Assembly (NCBI GenBank): GCA_030425185.1
Contig: JAUIAU010000031.1
Span: forward strand, 1 to 38,786
DNA length: 38,786 bases
Reading direction: 5' to 3'
Source of the DNA: Alphaproteobacteria bacterium
GTDB lineage: Bacteria; Pseudomonadota; Alphaproteobacteria; Rhodobacterales; Rhodobacteraceae
Shown here: one piece after another, positions 34,651 through 38,786 of the stretch
Layout: every line of letters begins with the position of its first letter
Position numbering within the stretch: the stretch's first letter is position 1
The notes under the pieces: generated by a model
Told to the model about the DNA's origin: nothing
Database searches by the model: none
The model's input: the letters and a program-made list of their open reading frames with translations, nothing else
Program-made: the position numbers and the translations under genes

Positions 34651-36369
34651 ATGCCCTATACCGCCCCCACAGCAGATATCCGTTTCGTCCTCGAGCATGT
34701 CGTGGGCTTCGACCGGGTGGCGGGCACCGAACGCTTTGCCGATGCGACCCCCGATACCGTCGCCGCCGTGCTGGACGAGGCCGGGCGCCTGTGCACCGAT
34801 GTCCTTGCGCCCCTGAACCGCGTCGCGGACCAGAACCCGGCGCGGCTGGACAACGGCGTCGTGCGCACGGCGCCCGGGCTGGCCGACGGCTGGCAGGCGA
34901 TCGCGGAGGGCGGCTGGCTCGGGATCTCGGCGTCGCCCGAGTCGGGCGGCATGGGACTGCCGATGGCGCTAGGGACAGCGTTGAACGAGATGCTGTCCGG
35001 CTCCTGCCTGACGATCCACCTCGCCACGCTCCTGAGCCAGGGCCAGATCGAGGCGCTGGAACATCACGCCGCGCCGTGGATCCGGGAACTCTACCTGCCG
35101 AAACTGGTCAGCGGCCAATGGAACGGCACCATGAACCTGACCGAGCCGCAGGCCGGCAGCGACGTCGGCGCCCTGCGGACGCGGGCCGTGCCGAACGGCG
35201 ACGGCAGCTACGCTATCTCGGGACAGAAGATCTACATCACCTGGGGCGACAACGACTTCACCGAGAACACGGTGCACCTCGTGCTGGCGCGGCTGCCGGA
35301 TGCGCCGGCGGGAACGCGCGGCATCTCGCTGTTCCTCGTGCCGAAGTTCTTGCCCGATGCTGAGGGCAATCCCGGCGCGCGCAATGGCGTGCGGGTCGTC
35401 AGCCTCGAACACAAGCTGGGCCAGCACGGCGCCCCGACCGCCGTGATGGAGTACACCGACGCGACCGGCTGGCTGGTCGGCGACGAGGGCGCCGGCATGC
35501 GCTGCATGTTCACCATGATGAACAACGCCCGTCTCGGCACCGGGACGCAGGGCGTCGGCATCGCCGAGGCGGCCACGCAGGCTGCCTTCGCCTATGCCGA
35601 GGGCCGCGTCCAGGGCCGCCCGCTGCGCGGCACCTCCGGCACCATCCAGGACCATGCCGATGTGCGCCGGATGCTGGTCGCGATGCGGGCCGAAACCTTT
35701 GCGGCCCGCGCTCTGGCGCTCGACTGCGGGGTCGCCATCGACATGGGGCACGCCACCGGCGATCCCGCCTGGACCAGCCGCGCCGGTCTGCTGACCCCGC
35801 TGGCGAAGTCCTTCTGCACCGACACCGGCGTCTGGGTCGCCAACGAGGCGATACAGGTGCACGGCGGGATGGGCTTCGTCGAGGAAACCGGCGTCGCGCA
35901 GTTCCTCCGGGATATCCGCATCGGTCCGATCTACGAGGGCACCAACGGCATCCAGGCGATGGATCTCGTGGGGCGGAAGCTGTCGGACGGCGGCGAGGCC
36001 GCGCTGCGCCTGATCGACGAGATCGAGGCCGGGTCCGAGCGCGCCCGCGTCGGCGCGCTGGCCGATCTGGCGGACACGGTCTGGCAGGCGGCCGAGTCGC
36101 TGCGCGAGACGACCGAAGCCCTGCTGGCGGAAGCAGACATGAACGTGCGCTTCGCCGGGGCCGTGCCCTACCAGCGCGCCTTCGCCCGGGTGCTGGGCGG
36201 GCACTACCACCTGCGCGCAGCCCTGGCCGAGGGCGGCAGCGGTCCCCGCACCGCGCTCGCCCGCGCCTATATCCTGCGCCTGCTGCCCGAGCATGTCGGA
36301 CTGCTGGCACAGGTCGCGGTGGGGGATGCCGGGCTCTACGAGGCGGACCTCGCGGATCTCGCGGTCTGA
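34651..36369 (+). CDS. Acyl-CoA dehydrogenase
   Basis: A 572-aa FAD enzyme that oxidises acyl-CoA to the 2-enoyl-CoA and passes electrons to ETF. It has the FAD/substrate loop MNLTEPQAGSDVGALRT, the QVHGGMGFVEETG motif and the catalytic Glu429 in GPIYEGTNGIQAMDL. It is longer than ordinary 380-aa enzymes because of an N-terminal extension and a C-terminal helical domain, as in the larger bacterial acyl-CoA dehydrogenases that carry an extra C-terminal domain. Chain-length preference is unknown. The stop shares one base (TGATG) with the next start. ETF-QO at 21232 would receive the electrons. Confidence 0.93.
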   Translation: MPYTAPTADIRFVLEHVVGFDRVAGTERFADATPDTVAAVLDEAGRLCTDVLAPLNRVADQNPARLDNGVVRTAPGLADGWQAIAEGGWLGISASPESGGMGLPMALGTALNEMLSGSCLTIHLATLLSQGQIEALEHHAAPWIRELYLPKLVSGQWNGTMNLTEPQAGSDVGALRTRAVPNGDGSYAISGQKIYITWGDNDFTENTVHLVLARLPDAPAGTRGISLFLVPKFLPDAEGNPGARNGVRVVSLEHKLGQHGAPTAVMEYTDATGWLVGDEGAGMRCMFTMMNNARLGTGTQGVGIAEAATQAAFAYAEGRVQGRPLRGTSGTIQDHADVRRMLVAMRAETFAARALALDCGVAIDMGHATGDPAWTSRAGLLTPLAKSFCTDTGVWVANEAIQVHGGMGFVEETGVAQFLRDIRIGPIYEGTNGIQAMDLVGRKLSDGGEAALRLIDEIEAGSERARVGALADLADTVWQAAESLRETTEALLAEADMNVRFAGAVPYQRAFARVLGGHYHLRAALAEGGSGPRTALARAYILRLLPEHVGLLAQVAVGDAGLYEADLADLAV

Positions 36370-37412
36370 TGGCGGACGGCGCGCAAACCCCGATCCGCAC
36401 GCCCTTCGACACGCCGCCCGCCCCCGGTGCAGCGGTCGAAGTGGCGGAGGGCATCCTCTGGATGCGGCTGCCGCTGCCGATGGCGCTCGACCACGTCAAC
36501 GTGTTCGCGCTGGACGACGGCGATGGCTGGACCCTGGTCGACACCGGCTTCGACACCGGCAAGTCCCGGACACTCTGGCAGGCGCTGCTCGACGGACCGC
36601 TGGCGGGCAAACCCGTGCGCCGTGTCCTCGTGACCCATCACCACCCCGACCACATCGGCCTCGCCGGCTGGTTCCAGGCCGAGCACGGGGCCGAGCTGGT
36701 GACGACGCGCACCGCGTGGCTGTTCGCGCGGATGCTGACGCTCGACGAGCAGGACCGCCCCGCGCCCGAGACCGTCGCCTTCTGGCGCGCGGCGGGGATG
36801 GACCCGGCGATCCTCGCGCAGCGGACCGAGGAACGCCCGTTCAACTTCGCCGACATCGTCGCGCCGCTGCCGCTGGGCTTCACCCGCATCCGCGAGGGCG
36901 ACCGCATCACGCTCGGCGGGCGCGACTGGGACGTCCGGATCGGGAATGGCCATGCCCCCGAACAGGCAACGCTCTGGAGCACGGACGGCACCCTCGTGAT
37001 CGGCGGCGATCAGCTGCTGGCGACGATCTCGCCCAATCTCGGGGTCTACGCGACCGAGCCCGAGGCCGACCCGGTCGCCGAGTGGCTGGAAAGCTGCCAG
37101 CGCCTCGCGGCCTACGCCACGCCAGAACAACTCGTCCTGCCTGGTCACAAGCTGCCCTTCACGGGACTGCCGACGCGGCTGGCGCAGATGACCGAGAACC
37201 ACCACGGCGCCCTTGCACGGCTGCGGGCACATCTTGTCACTCCGGCCACCGCGCATGACTGCTTCCCGCCGCTCTTCAAGCGCACGATAGGTCCCGGCGA
37301 GTACGGGCTGGCGCTGGTCGAGGCGGTCGCGCATCTCAATCACCTGCACCAGACCGGGCAGGCGACGCGGACGCGCCGAGATGACGGGGCGTGGCTCTAT
37401 CAGGCGGTCTGA
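36369..37412 (+). CDS. Metallo-beta-lactamase-fold hydrolase
   Basis: A 347-aa MBL-fold enzyme with a complete two-metal site: His90, His92, Asp94 and His95 in THHHPDHIG, His195 in GNGHAPEQ, Asp214 in GGDQLL and His260 in PGHKLPF. It resembles glyoxalase II-like thioesterase hydrolases with a C-terminal winged-helix tail. Translational coupling to the acyl-CoA dehydrogenase suggests an acyl-CoA or thioester substrate, but this is inference. The last 13 bases overlap the convergent amidotransferase gene. Confidence 0.88.
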   Translation: MADGAQTPIRTPFDTPPAPGAAVEVAEGILWMRLPLPMALDHVNVFALDDGDGWTLVDTGFDTGKSRTLWQALLDGPLAGKPVRRVLVTHHHPDHIGLAGWFQAEHGAELVTTRTAWLFARMLTLDEQDRPAPETVAFWRAAGMDPAILAQRTEERPFNFADIVAPLPLGFTRIREGDRITLGGRDWDVRIGNGHAPEQATLWSTDGTLVIGGDQLLATISPNLGVYATEPEADPVAEWLESCQRLAAYATPEQLVLPGHKLPFTGLPTRLAQMTENHHGALARLRAHLVTPATAHDCFPPLFKRTIGPGEYGLALVEAVAHLNHLHQTGQATRTRRDDGAWLYQAV

Positions 37413-38176
37413 ACCGCCAGCCGCAACGGCGTTTCCGTCACGCCGTCCGGTCCGATCCGGACCAGCGTGTCCTGCGGCACGGCGCGCCAGTTGGCCGCCT
37501 GCCCGCACAGCGGCTCCGACGCGAGCACCGCTCCCTCGCCGCAGGCCGAGCGCGACAGGTACAGCGTCGGGCAGTGCCCGTCCGAGGCATGGCGCAGCGC
37601 GAACAGGCTTTCGCCGTCCGAGAACACGCAGGTCAGGCGGACCGGTCCTTCCGACCCGGCCGGGCCCAGCGCCGCCACCGTGGCTTCCAGAGCCCCGGCC
37701 ACATCCGTGTCGAGCCCTTGCGCGAGCAGGGTCAGGAACACCGCCTCACTGTCCGTCGTACCCCGCCGCGCGGCATAAAGCGCATCCGGCAACGCGGCCT
37801 CCAGCACCCGGCGCAGGCGCGGGAACTGCGGCACCTGTCCGTTGTGGCAGAAGGACCAGCGCCCATGCGTGAAGGGGTGGCAGTTGGCGCGGCTCGTCTC
37901 GCCCACCGTCGAGGCGCGGATATGCCCGATGAACAGCCGCGACCGGATCATCCGGCACAGGCTCAGCAGGTTGCCGTCCGACCACGCGGGCAGGACGTCG
38001 CGATAGAGGCCCGGCGTATCGGGCGCGTCATACCAGGCAATGCCGAACCCGTCGCCGTTGACCGCCAGCTTGGCCTCGGTCGCATGCTGGGACTGGCTCA
38101 GCAACGAATGCGCCGGTTTCACGATCAGGTCTTCCAGCGCGATCGGCTGACCGCGCCACGCCGCGATCCGGCACAT
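37400..38176 (-). CDS. Class II glutamine amidotransferase (YafJ-like)
   Basis: A 258-aa Ntn-type amidohydrolase. Cys2 after the initiator Met (MCRIAAWRGQ) is the predicted nucleophile once Met is removed. Further GATase II motifs are NGDGFGIAWYD, FIGHIRAST and WSFCHNGQV. No synthetase domain is attached, so the acceptor of the released ammonia is unknown, and YafJ relatives lack an agreed function. The ATG at 38176 overlaps the stop of the preceding DUF6356 gene by one base (TGATG). Confidence 0.9.
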   Translation of the reverse strand: MCRIAAWRGQPIALEDLIVKPAHSLLSQSQHATEAKLAVNGDGFGIAWYDAPDTPGLYRDVLPAWSDGNLLSLCRMIRSRLFIGHIRASTVGETSRANCHPFTHGRWSFCHNGQVPQFPRLRRVLEAALPDALYAARRGTTDSEAVFLTLLAQGLDTDVAGALEATVAALGPAGSEGPVRLTCVFSDGESLFALRHASDGHCPTLYLSRSACGEGAVLASEPLCGQAANWRAVPQDTLVRIGPDGVTETPLRLAVQTA

Positions 38177-38430
38177 CAGTGCGGCTGCCCGCCACGGTTC
38201 TCGATCCGGGCATACAGGCGACGCACGATCCGGCTCGCCGTCGTCTCGCACAGGGCCGGGATCACCGCGTGGACCGCCGCCGCGCCCGCCGCCAGCGCCA
38301 GCCAGAAGGCAAAGCCCGCCGCGAAGCGCATGTGTTCGAAGTAGCTTTCCTCGACCGAGGCCGGGTGATCGAGGAACAGCGCCGAGAGCAGGCCACCGCG
38401 CGAACGCTCGGGATCGGAAATCTGGGTCAT
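38176..38430 (-). CDS. DUF6356-like small membrane protein
   Basis: An 84-aa protein with a soluble N-terminus (SALFLDHPASVEESYFEHMRF) and one hydrophobic helix (about 36-60, AAGFAFWLALAAGAAAVHAV). The HPASVEESYFEHM segment and size match the DUF6356 family as I know it, whose function is unknown. It is translationally coupled to the amidotransferase and divergent from the AsnC-type regulator. Confidence 0.8.
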   Translation of the reverse strand: MTQISDPERSRGGLLSALFLDHPASVEESYFEHMRFAAGFAFWLALAAGAAAVHAVIPALCETTASRIVRRLYARIENRGGQPH

Positions 38431-38518
38431 GGGAGGGGTCCTTTGCCTGATGATCCGTCAACCTTACCAACCCGGCGGCCAACATCATCCCAAATGCACC
38501 TTCTCTTTCCCGGCTTCT

Positions 38519-38533
38519 TGGGACAATATCCCA
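38519..38533. promoter_or_regulatory. Candidate AsnC/Lrp operator
   Basis: TGGGA-CAATA-TCCCA is a 5-bp inverted repeat ending two bases before the AsnC-type start codon. A further TCCCA lies at 38488-38492. It may be an autoregulatory site that also controls the divergent DUF6356 gene. Confidence 0.35.
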
Positions 38534-38535
38534 TC

Positions 38536-38715
38536 ATGACCGCTAATCTCGATACGTTCGACCGTCGCCTGCTGTCCGAACTGCAACGCGATGCCACTCT
38601 GTCCGTCGATGCGCTGGCCGAGCGTGTCGGCCTGTCGCGAAACGCCACATGGCGGCGCATGAACCCGCCTTATTCACCGGATCGGCCTTGGAGGGGTGTT
38701 TCGGCGTCTGATTGA
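38536..38715 (+). pseudogene. Lrp/AsnC-family regulator, truncated after the HTH
   Basis: The first 42 residues (MTANLDTFDRRLLSELQRDA, then LSVDALAERVGLSRNATWRRM) are the N-terminal helix-turn-helix of an Lrp/AsnC regulator. Normal members continue with RxxxLExxGxI and an effector-binding RAM domain. Here the sequence turns at about 38661 to NPPYSPDRPWRGVSASD and stops at 38715. The protein-like signal ends abruptly, and the downstream DNA is less GC-rich and unlike an AsnC gene. The gene appears broken, probably by an inserted element. There is no Shine-Dalgarno before the ATG, so it may be leaderless. Confidence 0.75.
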
Positions 38716-38786
38716 GGCGACGTTGGTGTTTTGTGAGCTTGTTTCACGCGATCCGGACGGTGGTTCGGGGCGTCTGCGACCTGCGG
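38662..38786. mobile_element. Possible left end of an insertion element (partial)
   Basis: From about 38662 the sequence no longer encodes the AsnC protein, has lower GC and shows no coding match that I can recognise. An 8-bp inverted repeat (CCGGATCG at 38677-38684 and CGATCCGG at 38749-38756) lies within it. A broken gene at a window edge with foreign-looking sequence beyond it suggests the non-coding end of an insertion sequence. The family and the exact terminus cannot be determined because the element runs out of the window. Confidence 0.4.

Noticed and set aside
1-38786. CRISPR array, toxin-antitoxin pair, prophage, retron or other defence system
   Set aside because: No repeat-spacer pattern, reverse transcriptase, nuclease-helicase cluster or phage gene was seen. 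Nearly every gene has a housekeeping match or a local operon context.
38662-38786. Assigning the right-edge sequence to a named insertion-sequence family
   Set aside because: No transposase codons or verified terminal repeats are inside the window, so a family name would be a guess.

Overview
The window is a chromosomal segment of a GC-rich alphaproteobacterium, almost certainly of the order Rhodobacterales (Roseobacteraceae/Rhodobacteraceae). The basis is high GC, tight gene packing, and locus arrangements I recognise from that group: ftsEX divergent from an MJ0042 zinc-ribbon protein; argH, small lipoproteins, lysA and a TIGR02302 protein in one chain; phaAB; a DUF2007/methyltransferase pair divergent from a polyprenyl synthetase; ETF-QO; greA; and mobA. 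No database was searched. No tRNA, rRNA, CRISPR array, prophage or defence island is visible. No stretch over about 300 bases lacks a gene; the longest gene-free spacer is the roughly 205-base region between ETF-QO and greA.

Layout. 1-952 (minus): ftsX (cut by the window edge) and ftsE. 1117-2049 (plus): zinc-ribbon membrane protein. 2053-7928 (minus): a compact operon argH, 54-aa lipoprotein, lptM-like 39-aa lipoprotein, DUF2834, lysA, TIGR02302. 7956-9952 (plus): TlpA-like thioredoxin, single-helix protein, sterol desaturase/fatty acid hydroxylase-like protein. 9949-10524 (minus): tag. 10620-11438 (plus): stand-alone EAL phosphodiesterase. 11599-13595 (plus): phaA and phaB, closed by a strong terminator. 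13676-14557 (plus): EamA exporter. 14630-16163 (plus): MhqO/MhqD-like dioxygenase and esterase pair. 16232-17483 (minus): DUF465, TrmN6-like methyltransferase, DUF2007. 17539-18540 (plus): polyprenyl diphosphate synthase. 18516-21101 (minus): TPR protein and ispE. 21232-22884 (minus): ETF-QO. 23090-24608 (plus): greA and an unknown two-helix membrane protein. 24615-26044 (minus): mobA and a coupled protein resembling the DUF429 RNase H fold. 26099-27135 (plus): azlCD. 27206-32062 (plus): RND efflux adaptor and permease. 32067-32870 (minus): DsbD-alpha-like periplasmic protein. 32995-33570 (plus): YqgE/AlgH. 33567-34523 (minus): Sua5/YwlC. 34651-37412 (plus): acyl-CoA dehydrogenase and metallo-beta-lactamase-fold hydrolase. 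37400-38430 (minus): class II glutamine amidotransferase and DUF6356. 38536 onward (plus): an Lrp/AsnC regulator whose reading frame breaks near 38661, where the sequence changes character, probably at the edge of an insertion element.

Functionally this is mostly housekeeping: division, lysine and arginine synthesis, envelope lipoproteins, isoprenoid and quinone-tail synthesis, electron transfer to quinone, PHB synthesis, Moco maturation, tRNA t6A synthesis and export. I found no convincing new multi-gene system. The best leads are small: a second tiny lipoprotein wedged between argH and lptM, a MobA-coupled DUF429-like protein, a long C-terminal extension on an RND pump, inverted repeats in the greA and phaB leaders, convergent genes that share antiparallel stop codons in CTAG, and the broken AsnC gene at the right edge.
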